From positions 1-27,892 of IMG/VR virus record IMGVR_UViG_3300018416_000087: a stretch of 27,892 bases of DNA; one strand, written 5' to 3'. The stretch comes from a virus. The notes under the pieces are model-generated. The model was given only the letters and a program-made list of their open reading frames with translations, made no database searches and had not been told where the DNA came from. Of this stretch, positions 1-6,092 are shown piece by piece; within the stretch, counting starts at the first letter, position 1, and each line of letters starts with the position of its first letter. A program made the translations under genes and the position numbers.

Positions 1-27
1 ATTAAGGAGTCCGACAATGAAAGTTGA
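1..27 (+). CDS. C-terminal end of an upstream small ORF (partial)
   Basis: Reading from base 1 gives a short open tail, IKESDNES, ending at TGA 25-27 and overlapping the next start codon at 17. The same arrangement (a tail reading E-S-D/N-N, stop a few bases past the next ATG) is seen at the three following gene junctions. This fragment is therefore probably the end of another small gene of the same cluster, whose body lies left of the window. Nothing can be said about its function. Confidence 0.45.
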   Translation: MKESDNES

Positions 28-259
28 TTTTGATTTTATCATTTACGCTAGTGCAACTTTCCTAACTGAGCATCTACCCGTAGAAGCCGAACAATGGAAT
101 GAGGATAAACTGTATAAATTCTTAACCGATCATGCCTATGAACCATTTGAGTTTTATAGTGGTGAAGAAATATGGGAACAAATAACTACACTAGCTAAAA
201 ACCTTGAAGAAGATTTTGATTGGAAAGATACAACGTGGGAGTCCGACAATGCTAACTAA
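17..259 (+). CDS. Small acidic hypothetical protein, 80 aa
   Basis: A good Shine-Dalgarno (AAGGAG at 4-9) precedes the ATG. The product is acidic and rich in aromatic residues (DFDF, PFEFY, DFDWKD) and has no signal peptide or membrane segment. I do not recognise the family. It is the first complete gene of a run of tiny co-directional genes, typical of phage early accessory regions that encode host-takeover or regulatory peptides; that role is inference. Its C-terminus (WESDNAN) is encoded by the conserved start cassette of the next gene, which it overlaps by 11 bases. Confidence 0.7.
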   Translation: MKVDFDFIIYASATFLTEHLPVEAEQWNEDKLYKFLTDHAYEPFEFYSGEEIWEQITTLAKNLEEDFDWKDTTWESDNAN

Positions 260-464
260 AAAAGAACTAAGGGAACGTATAGAAGAACGATCTAAAGCAA
301 TATATGAAATGCTCTTTTACGATTCTATGAGTGAATGTATTGAAGATATGAGACTTGATCTTAAATGTATGTCTAAAGCCAAAACTTTCAAACAAATCTG
401 TGAACTACAAGATAGAGATTACAGAGAAGAAATACGCATATTAAAGGAGTCCAACAATGGCTAG
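249..464 (+). CDS. Small hypothetical protein, 71 aa, helical
   Basis: The ATG at 249 is chosen over an upstream in-frame start at 204 because it carries the same GGAGTCCGACAATG cassette as its neighbours. The product is charged and predicted helical: ELRERIEERSKAIYEML near the N-terminus, two Cys in the middle, and the tail KESNNG. No known domain is recognised. It overlaps the previous gene by 11 bases and the next by 8, so it is very likely translated in a coupled fashion within one early operon. Confidence 0.65.
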   Translation: MLTKKELRERIEERSKAIYEMLFYDSMSECIEDMRLDLKCMSKAKTFKQICELQDRDYREEIRILKESNNG

Positions 465-696
465 ATATAAAGCAAAAAAATATGTTCTTGAATCAATATG
501 GGAAGAGCAAACAGTAGAGTGCGAAGCTGATTCTATGGAAGAAGCTGAAAAGAAATTTTTAGACAAAGAATATGACTTTGATTACGAGATCATTTCTCAT
601 CAAATGGGAGAGCTAGAAGAGACTGGTTTAAAGGTTAATGTTGAGGATATAGAATTAATTGAATCCGAAACAGAGGAGTCCGACAATGAGCGATAA
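457..696 (+). CDS. Small acidic protein, 79 aa, DpnD/PcfM-like pattern
   Basis: Start ATG 457 has the cassette AAGGAGTCCAACAATG. The N-terminal pattern is a beta strand followed by an acidic helix (YVLESIWEEQTVECEADSMEEAEKKF), then a second half ending in an acidic tail. This resembles the small DpnD/PcfM-like alpha-beta proteins of phages and plasmids, but the match is by general shape only. The tail EESDNER is encoded by the next gene's start cassette; overlap is 11 bases. Function unknown. Confidence 0.65.
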   Translation: MARYKAKKYVLESIWEEQTVECEADSMEEAEKKFLDKEYDFDYEIISHQMGELEETGLKVNVEDIELIESETEESDNER

Positions 697-976
697 GATC
701 AATCCACCTTATTACCGCAAAGGAATAGAAACGACTGATTATATTGTTTCTCATTCTATGAACTACTTAGAGGGCAATATCATCAAGTACGTTACCCGAT
801 ACAAGGATAAAGGCGGTATTGAAGATTTAAAGAAAGCTGAGTGGTATCTTACCCGACTAATTAAAGTACAAGAGTCAAACGAACTCAAACTATCTACTCT
901 TGAGGAAATAAAAGCCGAAGAGGAGATATTCGAACAAATTAAAAATAGATTAGGAGATAACAATGAAAATAAATGA
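686..976 (+). CDS. DUF3310 (SaV-like) phage protein, 96 aa
   Basis: The first residues, DKINPPYYRKGIETTDYI, followed by NYLEGNIIKYVTRYKDKGGIEDLKKAEWYL, are the hallmark of DUF3310, a small phage family in which the N-P-x-H/Y-Y and G-N-x-I-K-Y-x-x-R segments are conserved. The family is often labelled nucleotide kinase-like, but no activity is firmly established to my knowledge. ATG 686 is preferred over upstream starts at 659 because it carries GGAGTCCGACAATG. It overlaps the previous gene by 11 bases and the next by 14, keeping it in the same coupled operon. Confidence 0.88.
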   Translation: MSDKINPPYYRKGIETTDYIVSHSMNYLEGNIIKYVTRYKDKGGIEDLKKAEWYLTRLIKVQESNELKLSTLEEIKAEEEIFEQIKNRLGDNNENK

Positions 977-1091
977 AAAGAAATATAAAGAATTACAGTC
1001 TATTAAGGATACTCAAAAGGCTATGGATTTTATTCTTACAAACGACCCGTTAAATGTTTTAAATAAAAAGGAGATCAACAATGAATCTTAA
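963..1091 (+). CDS. Tiny hypothetical protein, 42 aa
   Basis: Short ORF beginning MKINEKKYKELQSIKD with a good SD (TAGGAGATAACAATG). It fills the space between the DUF3310 gene and the next start and overlaps both (14 and 11 bases). Its tail EINNES is encoded by the next start cassette, the same junction design as its neighbours, which supports it being a real gene despite its size. Lysine- and asparagine-rich; no family recognised. Confidence 0.6.
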   Translation: MKINEKKYKELQSIKDTQKAMDFILTNDPLNVLNKKEINNES

Positions 1092-1227
1092 AGAACTAGA
1101 TAAAGCGTGGCGCAAGAATTGCCCCGAAGAGGCTAATGGATTGGTTAACAAACGTAAGAAAGGCAACAGGTGGAACAGAATAGTTGAGTCCGCTAAAGCT
1201 AGAAATGAACTTAAGGAGAAAAGCTAA
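1081..1227 (+). CDS. Tiny basic hypothetical protein, 48 aa
   Basis: The ATG at 1081 follows AAGGAGATCAACA. The product is strongly basic (NKRKKGNRWNR in the middle) with one Cys and one CysPro motif (NCPEEANGL). It could bind nucleic acid, but that is only inferred from charge. It ends EKS and its TAA overlaps the next ATG (TAATG), a junction duplicated at 1481. Part of the same early-type operon. Confidence 0.6.
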   Translation: MNLKELDKAWRKNCPEEANGLVNKRKKGNRWNRIVESAKARNELKEKS

Positions 1228-1481
1228 TGACTAAAACGTGGAAGGTACTCAGAGAAGAAAAGACAATGAAAGAATGTACTGTATTTGATTGGCAAGATGA
1301 TAATTGGACATCTGTAGATACCGAAGAAGGAGAAGTATGGGATATGAACTTATACAGGGACGATATAACAAACGAGTGCCGACTTGTTTTCTACCCTACA
1401 TACATCAACGACGAAGGTATAAGAGAAGTTAATACAACAGGATATGCAAAGTGTTACAAAGTTATTGAGGAGAAAAGCTAA
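1227..1481 (+). CDS. Small hypothetical protein, 84 aa
   Basis: The start overlaps the previous stop as TAATG, with SD AAGGAG 10 bases upstream. The product is acidic and Trp/Tyr-rich (VFDWQDDNW, VWDMNLYRDD) and looks like a small all-beta or alpha-beta fold. There is no signal peptide, membrane segment or recognised motif. It ends EKS, encoded by the repeated GGAGAAAAGCTAATG boundary. Function unknown; position suggests an early accessory protein. Confidence 0.65.
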   Translation: MTKTWKVLREEKTMKECTVFDWQDDNWTSVDTEEGEVWDMNLYRDDITNECRLVFYPTYINDEGIREVNTTGYAKCYKVIEEKS

Positions 1482-1639
1482 TGCAAATCGTTGAATGTTT
1501 GAAGTGTAATAATCACTATTTTGAAGGTGAACAGTTTATTAGAAAGTGTCCTTTTTGCGGAAATAAAGATACCGAACAAACAATCTACCTTTCCGAAGAA
1601 GGAAGTATTTATAAATCAATTATGAAGAATAAAACCTAA
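1481..1639 (+). CDS. Zinc-ribbon-type small protein, 52 aa
   Basis: ORF starting MQIVECLKCNNHYF, with SD GAGGAG upstream and a TAATG overlap with the previous stop. It has two CxxC knuckles, C-L-K-C at residues 6-9 and C-P-F-C at 24-27, separated by 14 residues, the layout of a small zinc ribbon. Such phage proteins may bind nucleic acid or host RNA polymerase, but no specific function can be assigned. It is the last plus-strand gene before the converging terminase gene, whose stop lies 10 bases further on with no obvious hairpin terminator between them. Confidence 0.72.
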   Translation: MQIVECLKCNNHYFEGEQFIRKCPFCGNKDTEQTIYLSEEGSIYKSIMKNKT

Positions 1640-1649
1640 TGACTCCCGA

Positions 1650-2213
1650 CTACTTACTTTCTATGGCCTTAGTATCCGACTTGTTCTCAATCGTAATACC
1701 TGTCTTAGATCCTAGTAAGTCCTGGAGTCTACGCTCAACCTCTTCCCGACTCATCTGATCTATTTTACCGTGCAATACTTCCCGACGATCAACGATAAGT
1801 CCCCCGACTTTAAGCAACAGTCCTTGAGCTTGTATGGCCGCGTTAAATGCACCCCGACCCCAAGCGTCATCCCTTAACTTATACAAGTCCTCGACTGCTC
1901 GTTCATGCGTTAGCTCAAACTTTTTCTTAGCCTCCGACATCAATCGTTCATACTCCCGACGTACGTGAGAATACTTATTGCCTTCTCGCATATACCTACC
2001 GATAACGACAGGATTCTTATATCCCGCCTTCTTAGCGGCCTCTGCAAACGATAATTGAGGATCGTTGACTGCGTTCCAGACTAACAATCGTTGTCTCTTA
2101 GTCAGTTGCTTCTCATTCGGGTCCATGTACTCAAAAGGCATATCTTCGACATCCTCTTCTAAGGTTTTATCTATAGTAACACTTTGTCTTATTCTTAAAT
2201 CTTTTGCAGGCAT
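1650..2213 (-). CDS. terS: Probable terminase small subunit, 187 aa
   Basis: Predicted DNA-recognition subunit of the packaging motor. It has the usual order: an N-terminal segment TKRQRLLVWNAVNDPQLSF leading into a helix-turn-helix (FAEAAKKAGYKNP...), then a helical oligomerisation region (VEDLYKLRDDAWGRGAF, AIQAQGLLLKVGGL) and a charged C-terminus. The AI-A-LL-K-GL pattern is typical of the Terminase_2 type. ATG 2213 is preferred over 2243 because only it has a good SD (CCAGGAG, 10 bases spacing). No large terminase follows: the next genes downstream run in the opposite direction, so terL must be elsewhere. The 380-bp repeat-rich non-coding region lies immediately upstream. Confidence 0.75.
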   Translation of the reverse strand: MPAKDLRIRQSVTIDKTLEEDVEDMPFEYMDPNEKQLTKRQRLLVWNAVNDPQLSFAEAAKKAGYKNPVVIGRYMREGNKYSHVRREYERLMSEAKKKFELTHERAVEDLYKLRDDAWGRGAFNAAIQAQGLLLKVGGLIVDRREVLHGKIDQMSREEVERRLQDLLGSKTGITIENKSDTKAIESK

Positions 2214-2593
2214 ATTACTCTTGCTCCTGGAAATTCTTTGCATATCTTAACAACGAGTTCCGATTCTAACAAATCGACGTATTCTGGCTCTAAGTTCTCT
2301 CTGATATGTGGTTTTAGTTTTGTCATACTTAATTGTGTTTTGTCAGAGTTTTGTCACACTTATCCTGACAAAACTATAAATCCTCCGAAACCCTGTATTT
2401 ATAAGGTATATTTATTTTCTAATATATATATTACTACTATATATAGTACTTTTGTCATACTTTCTCTTACCCTCCCTTTACATTCTCTACATTTTGTATC
2501 CACACTTTTAGACAAAGCCCCATACCCTGACAAAACTGACAAAACGCCTAAAGTGCCTGACAGCTACGTTTCAAGGCCAATAGTTTTGTCACG
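2214..2593. promoter_or_regulatory. Repeat-rich non-coding region: candidate origin, operator array or pac site
   Basis: 380 bases with no convincing gene. It contains nine exact copies of TTTTGTCA or its complement: + orientation at 2318, 2338, 2349, 2450 and 2584; - orientation at 2366, 2528, 2537 and 2608 (the last just inside the next gene). Some are paired: 2349/2366 form an inverted repeat with 9-base spacer, and 2528/2537 are direct repeats nine bases apart. Between the groups is an AT-rich core (2400-2450) with two perfect palindromes, AATATATATATT (2421-2432) and TACTATATATAGTA (2435-2448). Iterons flanking an AT-rich core suggest a replication origin; alternatives are a repressor operator array or the packaging site next to terS. 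Confidence 0.6.
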
Positions 2594-2890
2594 CTAATCG
2601 TCATCTTTGACAAAACCCGTTATTTCGGGGTCAAAATACTGATTACGCTCGATATCCAGGCCGAAACTCTCCGACAGTAACCGCGCAATCGAATCAAGGC
2701 CGTTTTCGGGCTTAGATGCGTAATTAATGACTTCACATACGCCATACGCGAATATCATCTCTGCGACCATTTCGGGATCCGCGCCTCTGCGGACAAAATC
2801 CTCGAACAACGCGTCTAGGCGTTCTTTTCCTTCGATATGACTGGGATTACGTCTGTAGTTGTTTAAGTTTACTAATTTTAAATCTGTCAT
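2594..2890 (-). CDS. Hypothetical protein, 98 aa
   Basis: ATG 2890 (MTDLKLVNLNNYRR) is preferred to 2971, because the longer form would run through the end of the neighbouring gene and its extra residues look non-protein-like. The centre is helical (ERLDALFEDFVRRGADPEMVAEMIFAYG) and the C-terminus is acidic (FVKDDD). No domain is recognised. It lies 17 bases after gene 2908-3138 in the same direction. One TGACAAAA element of the adjacent repeat array falls within its last codons. Confidence 0.65.
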   Translation of the reverse strand: MTDLKLVNLNNYRRNPSHIEGKERLDALFEDFVRRGADPEMVAEMIFAYGVCEVINYASKPENGLDSIARLLSESFGLDIERNQYFDPEITGFVKDDD

Positions 2891-2907
2891 ACCGACAGTA
2901 TAGCCGA

Positions 2908-3138
2908 TTATTCTATTTCGTCGTAGGCTTCCGAAAGGAAGACAGGTTGATCTTTGCCGATATACGCGCAAAGTACGTTAAAATCTAGGTACTCGATTGC
3001 TTCTTCGCTCGTCATACCGTCTCGTTCTACCAAGATCTCAACACACTTCTCAACCGAATAGATCAGACGTTCTTCCGATACGACCATATCGTAGGTCTGT
3101 CCTATAATTGCTTTGTCGAAACCGTCTGCTTTTAACAT
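2908..3138 (-). CDS. Conserved small phage protein, 76 aa
   Basis: The sequence MLKADGFDKAIIGQTYDM followed by YSVEKCVEILVERDGMTSEEAIEYLDFNVLCAYIG matches a small conserved protein I associate with many phages, in which the D-K-C-V-E-I-L-x-R-D-G-M-x-x-E-E-A-x-E segment is the core. Its function is unknown to me. No strong SD is present; a 7-bp stem-loop lies about a dozen bases upstream of the start and could affect its translation. Confidence 0.75.
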   Translation of the reverse strand: MLKADGFDKAIIGQTYDMVVSEERLIYSVEKCVEILVERDGMTSEEAIEYLDFNVLCAYIGKDQPVFLSEAYDEIE

Positions 3139-3150
3139 ATTAATAAGGGT

Positions 3151-3177
3151 GAGGTACTTCGTTGCTGACTGTACCTC
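3151..3177. other. Small stem-loop upstream of gene 2908-3138
   Basis: GAGGTAC (3151-3157) and GTACCTC (3171-3177) are perfect inverted arms around a 13-base loop. On the minus strand this hairpin would form in the leader just before the ATG at 3138, and its first arm carries the only SD-like GAGG in the leader. It may modulate translation or mark an mRNA processing site; this is inference. The remainder of 3139-3226 shows nothing else. Confidence 0.35.
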
Positions 3178-3226
3178 GAGCCATTTGTTTACCTTCTTAC
3201 GGAGAAAGAGTGCAACTGCATATCTA

Positions 3227-3361
3227 TTATTTTATAGAAGCCGTATGTAGTGCTTCTCTCGAGTTGTCGGGTTGCGTCAATACCTTTACGTATTTCTTGT
3301 AACGCTTCCCTCGTTTAACTTCGTAGACTGTTTGCCACGTGTACTTATTGACCATCTTCAT
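3227..3361 (-). CDS. Small basic hypothetical protein, 44 aa
   Basis: Short ORF with plausible protein composition: MKMVNKYTWQTVYEVKRGKR, then KKYVKVLTQPDN and a helical tail. It alternates hydrophobic and charged residues like a small beta sheet, and is lysine-rich. It starts within the end of the upstream gene (17-base overlap), as its neighbours do, which supports it being translated. No family recognised. Confidence 0.55.
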   Translation of the reverse strand: MKMVNKYTWQTVYEVKRGKRYKKYVKVLTQPDNSREALHTASIK

Positions 3362-3488
3362 TTTTAAGTACCACCAAGTTAGGATTCTCTTTGATAAAGT
3401 TCAGACTGTCCAAAACATATTCCTTGTTGTCTGCACTTAGTTTTTTAAAATTCGATACGATCTCTCCGATCAAGGCTTCTTCGTTCAT
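3345..3488 (-). CDS. Small hypothetical protein, 47 aa
   Basis: ORF beginning MNEEALIGEIVSNFKKLSAD, preceded by a G-rich SD-like run (ATGGGGGC) seven to eight bases upstream of the ATG at 3488. The product is an acidic helical peptide (NKEYVLDSLNFIKENPNL) ending EDGQ, with no recognised motif. It overlaps the next minus-strand ORF by 17 bases. Length and overlap pattern match the other small genes of this cluster. Confidence 0.55.
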   Translation of the reverse strand: MNEEALIGEIVSNFKKLSADNKEYVLDSLNFIKENPNLVVLKNEDGQ

Positions 3489-3524
3489 ATTGCCCCCATA
3501 TTCTGTTCTTAAATTATACTGCAT

Positions 3525-3695
3525 CTAGTGTGTCCCCGCTCTTTTATATACCTTATCGTATAGTTCATCCCACCTGGCTTTTGCAGTTTTAGGATCCAGG
3601 TCTTTCTCGGGAAAGTATTGTATCTCCCCATTTTTGTTTTTTGTATAATTTACAACGGACCCGTCCTTTAAAGTTAGTTTAAATTTTTTTGTCAC
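3525..3695 (-). CDS. Small hypothetical protein, 56 aa, GTG start
   Basis: The GTG at 3695 (reading VTKKFKLTLKDGSVVNY) is chosen because GGAG lies seven bases upstream. The longer version starting at 3749 would overlap the preceding gene by 71 bases. The product begins as a small basic beta-type domain and ends in a charged helix (DPKTAKARWDELYDKVYKRA). Family not recognised. It overlaps the upstream gene by 17 bases. Confidence 0.6.
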   Translation of the reverse strand: MTKKFKLTLKDGSVVNYTKNKNGEIQYFPEKDLDPKTAKARWDELYDKVYKRAGTH

Positions 3696-3900
3696 TTTCA
3701 CACTCCAATATATCTTGATGTATTTCTCGTCTGACAAGAACCTTAACATCTTTATCTAATTTAGTTCTGACTTTTATATCCGATACTTTCGGCTTCCAAA
3801 GTTTCCAATTGTTCGCTTCATGTACAACCGCATCTTGATAACCGTACTCGACAGGTTCCGTATGATGTTCGGTAGTGATGTAGAAACTATTCAAAATCAT
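3679..3900 (-). CDS. Small hypothetical protein, 73 aa
   Basis: ATG 3900 (MILNSFYITTEHHTEPVEYG) is preferred over 3951, since the extra 17 residues of the longer form overlap the previous gene and look unlike protein. The sequence has His/Trp/Tyr-rich segments (EHHTEPVEYGYQDAVVHE, NNWKLWKPK) and a basic second half (VRTKLDKDVKVLVRREIHQD). There is no membrane segment and no recognised domain. It is sandwiched by short overlaps in a coupled minus-strand operon. Confidence 0.6.
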   Translation of the reverse strand: MILNSFYITTEHHTEPVEYGYQDAVVHEANNWKLWKPKVSDIKVRTKLDKDVKVLVRREIHQDILECESDKKI

Positions 3901-4090
3901 CCCGTAACATTTCTTCCGCCATATCCGCGCGGCCTGACAAGGTTTCGTCAATCGTAGTCTCCAGGTCGTCTATCTCTTGTACGATAGATGAAGCGGCCCA
4001 CTCGGGCGCGATACGTTTAACAATAGATCGCACGTTATCCAATATCTCTTGATAACCTACGTATTCTTTTACTTTGTATGAACTACTCAT
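3887..4090 (-). CDS. Small acidic helical protein, 67 aa
   Basis: ATG 4090 overlaps the stop of the upstream gene (ATGAGTAG) and is taken as the start; an in-frame ATG three codons earlier is possible. The product is mainly helical (YQEILDNVRSIVKRIA, SSIVQEIDDLETTIDE) with an acidic C-terminal stretch (ADMAEEMLRDDFE). No domain recognised. Tight overlaps on both sides indicate co-translation with its neighbours. Confidence 0.62.
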   Translation of the reverse strand: MSSSYKVKEYVGYQEILDNVRSIVKRIAPEWAASSIVQEIDDLETTIDETLSGRADMAEEMLRDDFE

Positions 4091-4316
4091 CTGACTCAAG
4101 CTCGTCGTCGCGTTTTACGTCTCTAATCGTATCAAGTACGACACCCAATCCTATTATTTCGTTTGGCGCGCAATCAAGAGCCATTTGAGTAAACAATCTC
4201 AACCCCGCGTGTGCAATCATCGGCGTACCCAAAGGTTCGGCTTTTTCTATTGCATCCAACAGTTCAAGATTGAAATCGTTATATAGTTGTTCTTCGTTTA
4301 TTTTTGGCTTTGCCAT
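4083..4316 (-). CDS. Small hypothetical protein, 77 aa
   Basis: The start has a clear SD (AGGAGAAAGAT then ATG). It is the first gene of the minus-strand operon that runs from 4316 down to the terminase region. It has an N-terminal charged helix, a hydrophobic centre (GTPMIAHAGLRLFTQMALD) too polar for a membrane span, a hydrophobic helix IIGLGVVLDTI, and an acidic tail ending ELESDE. No family recognised. A good promoter candidate lies just upstream. Confidence 0.65.
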   Translation of the reverse strand: MAKPKINEEQLYNDFNLELLDAIEKAEPLGTPMIAHAGLRLFTQMALDCAPNEIIGLGVVLDTIRDVKRDDELESDE

Positions 4317-4410
4317 ATCTTTCTCCTAAGTAATTTACAGATAGTATATATATTTTCTTTACGCGTGCAAGTTTTTTGTTTATGATTGTATAAATTAATT
4401 GGAGAAAAAA
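4317..4410. promoter_or_regulatory. Divergent promoter region
   Basis: A 94-base gap between divergent genes. For the minus strand, TTGCAC (4370-4365) and TATACT (4348-4343) are separated by 16 bases, a good sigma70-like promoter about 27 bases upstream of the 4316 start codon. For the plus strand, TATAAA at 4389-4394 is a plausible -10 box in front of gene 4411, with only a weak -35 (GTGCAA, 18-base spacer) that would coincide with the minus -35. The shared -35 position implies the two promoters may compete. Confidence 0.5.
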
Positions 4411-4620
4411 ATGAGTGAACTAAATAATCTAATCAACGAAACCCTGTCTGAAGAAGCAAAGGACCAAATCGGTATAGTCCAACCAGACCATATAAATGAA
4501 CTGTTTGTAGACCTACAATCTATCAATAGAATGTCTGAGGCTATGATGTATATACTGCATCATCATCCCCACGTATTTGAATTGGCTTACAAGGAGGTCT
4601 TAAAAGATGACAATAGGTAA
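4411..4620 (+). CDS. Small hypothetical protein, 69 aa
   Basis: ATG 4411 follows TTGGAGAAAAAA; the upstream TTG at 4399 is the SD itself and is rejected. The product is helical (ELNNLINETLSEEAKDQIG, QSINRMSEAMMYILHHHP) with a His-rich HHHPHVFEL segment. No domain recognised. It is the first gene of the plus-strand recombination block and overlaps the next start by 14 bases, where a strong AAGGAGG lies inside its coding sequence. Confidence 0.62.
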   Translation: MSELNNLINETLSEEAKDQIGIVQPDHINELFVDLQSINRMSEAMMYILHHHPHVFELAYKEVLKDDNR

Positions 4621-5011
4621 ACCCATTCGTTGCTACCCTCTAAAGAAGAAGGACGGTAAGTTTGTGTACTTGCCTTACGACAAGACTGAGTTTGATATTA
4701 CGTTTGTCGGCGACGATACAGAAATCAAAGCGGTCCAGGAGTATTGGCAAGCCATACAAAAACCCGAATACAACCCACGCGAAACGGTCAGTCAAAACCT
4801 TATGCGTATCAAAAACGATATAGGCTATTGGCCTGAACCTTTTTACAACGACAACGTGGTGCAGACCACCCTGTTAGAATACGAAGAAGATTCACCCTTT
4901 ATAGATATGTTCAAGAAGCAAGCCGCTTTTGAGAAACGACAAAAGGAAGAAGATACTAAACGAGTTTACAGACCTAAGACTTGGGATGTGGATGATGACA
5001 TACCTTTTTAA
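4607..5011 (+). CDS. Hypothetical protein with SSB-type C-terminal tip, 134 aa
   Basis: Preceded by a very strong SD (AAGGAGG). The body is unrecognised: a beta-type start (GKPIRCYPLKKKDGKFVYLP), an internal amphipathic stretch and a charged linker (FEKRQKEEDTKRVYRP). The last nine residues, WDVDDDIPF, nearly match the end of E. coli SSB (MDFDDDIPF), the tip that recruits RecQ, PriA, ExoI and other repair proteins. It lies directly upstream of recombination nucleases. It may be a divergent ssDNA-binding protein or an adaptor that mimics the host SSB tip; which one cannot be told from sequence. Confidence 0.6.
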   Translation: MTIGKPIRCYPLKKKDGKFVYLPYDKTEFDITFVGDDTEIKAVQEYWQAIQKPEYNPRETVSQNLMRIKNDIGYWPEPFYNDNVVQTTLLEYEEDSPFIDMFKKQAAFEKRQKEEDTKRVYRPKTWDVDDDIPF

Positions 5012-5023
5012 TTGGAGGATGAA

Positions 5024-5266
5024 ATGAAAAGAACTGAAAAATTTGTAGATGAAATATTGGAAAAAAATAAACAAAAATTGCAAAAAGTAGCTTACGGAGC
5101 TTTGCATGCTTATTTATTTAAAAAAATAAACCATGAATTAGTAGAACCCTCCTCATACCGACAAGACCTTTGCACACCTTTAATACAAGATATAAGTGAA
5201 AAGATTGATTTGTTTTTAGTAGCAGAGGGTTATAACAATGGAGAAAAAAATGAAAGCAATACCTGA
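5024..5266 (+). CDS. Small hypothetical protein, 80 aa
   Basis: ATG 5024 follows GGAGG with five bases spacing; the TTG at 5012 lies within the SD and is rejected. The product is basic at the N-terminus (MKRTEKFVDEILEKNKQKLQK) and helical throughout, with a Tyr/His/Phe patch (YGALHAYLFKKINHEL). No recognised domain. It overlaps the RecE-like nuclease gene by 17 bases and may be an accessory protein to it, which is only positional inference. Confidence 0.6.
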   Translation: MKRTEKFVDEILEKNKQKLQKVAYGALHAYLFKKINHELVEPSSYRQDLCTPLIQDISEKIDLFLVAEGYNNGEKNESNT

Positions 5267-6092
5267 ACTAGAACAATATGAACCAACCCAGAAAGGCGAC
5301 GCGCTTGTTGTCTTTGATATACCCAACGAACTCTACCACTCTGACGTGGGTAAGAGTTCCAGCTTCTTTCGTAAGTTTGGTGAAAGCCAAATACACGCGC
5401 TTGAAGTAGAACAAGAAACGACCAAAGCAATGGAGTTCGGTACTGCCGCTCACTATATGCTAGTGGAGGGCGACGAAGCCTTTCATAATAATGTGGGCGT
5501 AATCTTTGGATCCCCGTATACGAAAGCCAATAAAGAAATGAAACAAGAGTTTATTGACAGAGGCTTAGTCGTTATCAACGAATCCGATATGCACGCGATC
5601 AATCAAATGGATGCCTATATGATTGAAGAAGGCAAGATGTATCTGGACGGCGACGGCAAGATACCCGAGGCATCTTTCTATTGGTTTGAAGACGACGTCT
5701 TGTGTAAGTGCAGACCAGACATCATCTGTAAACCGCAAGGCCCCCATCAAGATTACGAGATAGTCGTGGTTGATTACAAGACCACCTATTCTTGCAGTCC
5801 TGAGTCGTTCAAAGAATCTGTATTGAAATACGGATACGCAGAACAAGCCGCCTGGTACAGAAGGGGTATGGAGGCCGCGGGATACAAAGTCAAAGAGTTT
5901 GTCTTTGTCGCGCAAGAAAAGAAACAACCCTACGCCAGTAAAGTCTTCAAGATAACCAACGAACAAATGGACGTGGCTTGGCTGACTATGGAGAAACATC
6001 TACACGCTTATATGCGACATCTGAAAGGTGAAAGGCCAACCGTATACAACAGCCCTAATGTTGTTACACTTGATTTAGATGGCCAAGATTAA
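5250..6092 (+). CDS. RecE-like PD-(D/E)XK exonuclease (DUF3799 type), 280 aa
   Basis: Predicted 5'-3' double-strand DNA exonuclease that would generate single strands for phage annealing recombination. Visible motifs in order: GTAAHYMLVEG (His68), Glu140, RPDII (Asp157), VVDYKTT (Asp175-x-Lys177) and YAEQAAWY (Gln199), the usual RecE/lambda-exonuclease-like arrangement. About 280 aa is the normal length of the phage domain. ATG 5250 is preferred over 5238 because GGAG lies directly before it. It overlaps the next nuclease gene by 14 bases and pairs functionally with the Sak4-like ATPase at 7196-7909. Confidence 0.88.
   Translation: MKAIPELEQYEPTQKGDALVVFDIPNELYHSDVGKSSSFFRKFGESQIHALEVEQETTKAMEFGTAAHYMLVEGDEAFHNNVGVIFGSPYTKANKEMKQEFIDRGLVVINESDMHAINQMDAYMIEEGKMYLDGDGKIPEASFYWFEDDVLCKCRPDIICKPQGPHQDYEIVVVDYKTTYSCSPESFKESVLKYGYAEQAAWYRRGMEAAGYKVKEFVFVAQEKKQPYASKVFKITNEQMDVAWLTMEKHLHAYMRHLKGERPTVYNSPNVVTLDLDGQD

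Noticed and set aside
2238-2597. 119-codon plus-strand ORF across the repeat region
   Set aside because: Composition is unlike protein, there is no SD, and its content is dictated by the TTTTGTCA/TGACAAAA repeats. Treated as non-coding.
5565-5999. 144-codon minus-strand ORF
   Set aside because: Lies wholly within the RecE-like nuclease gene on the other strand, with no SD or recognisable motif; a shadow frame.
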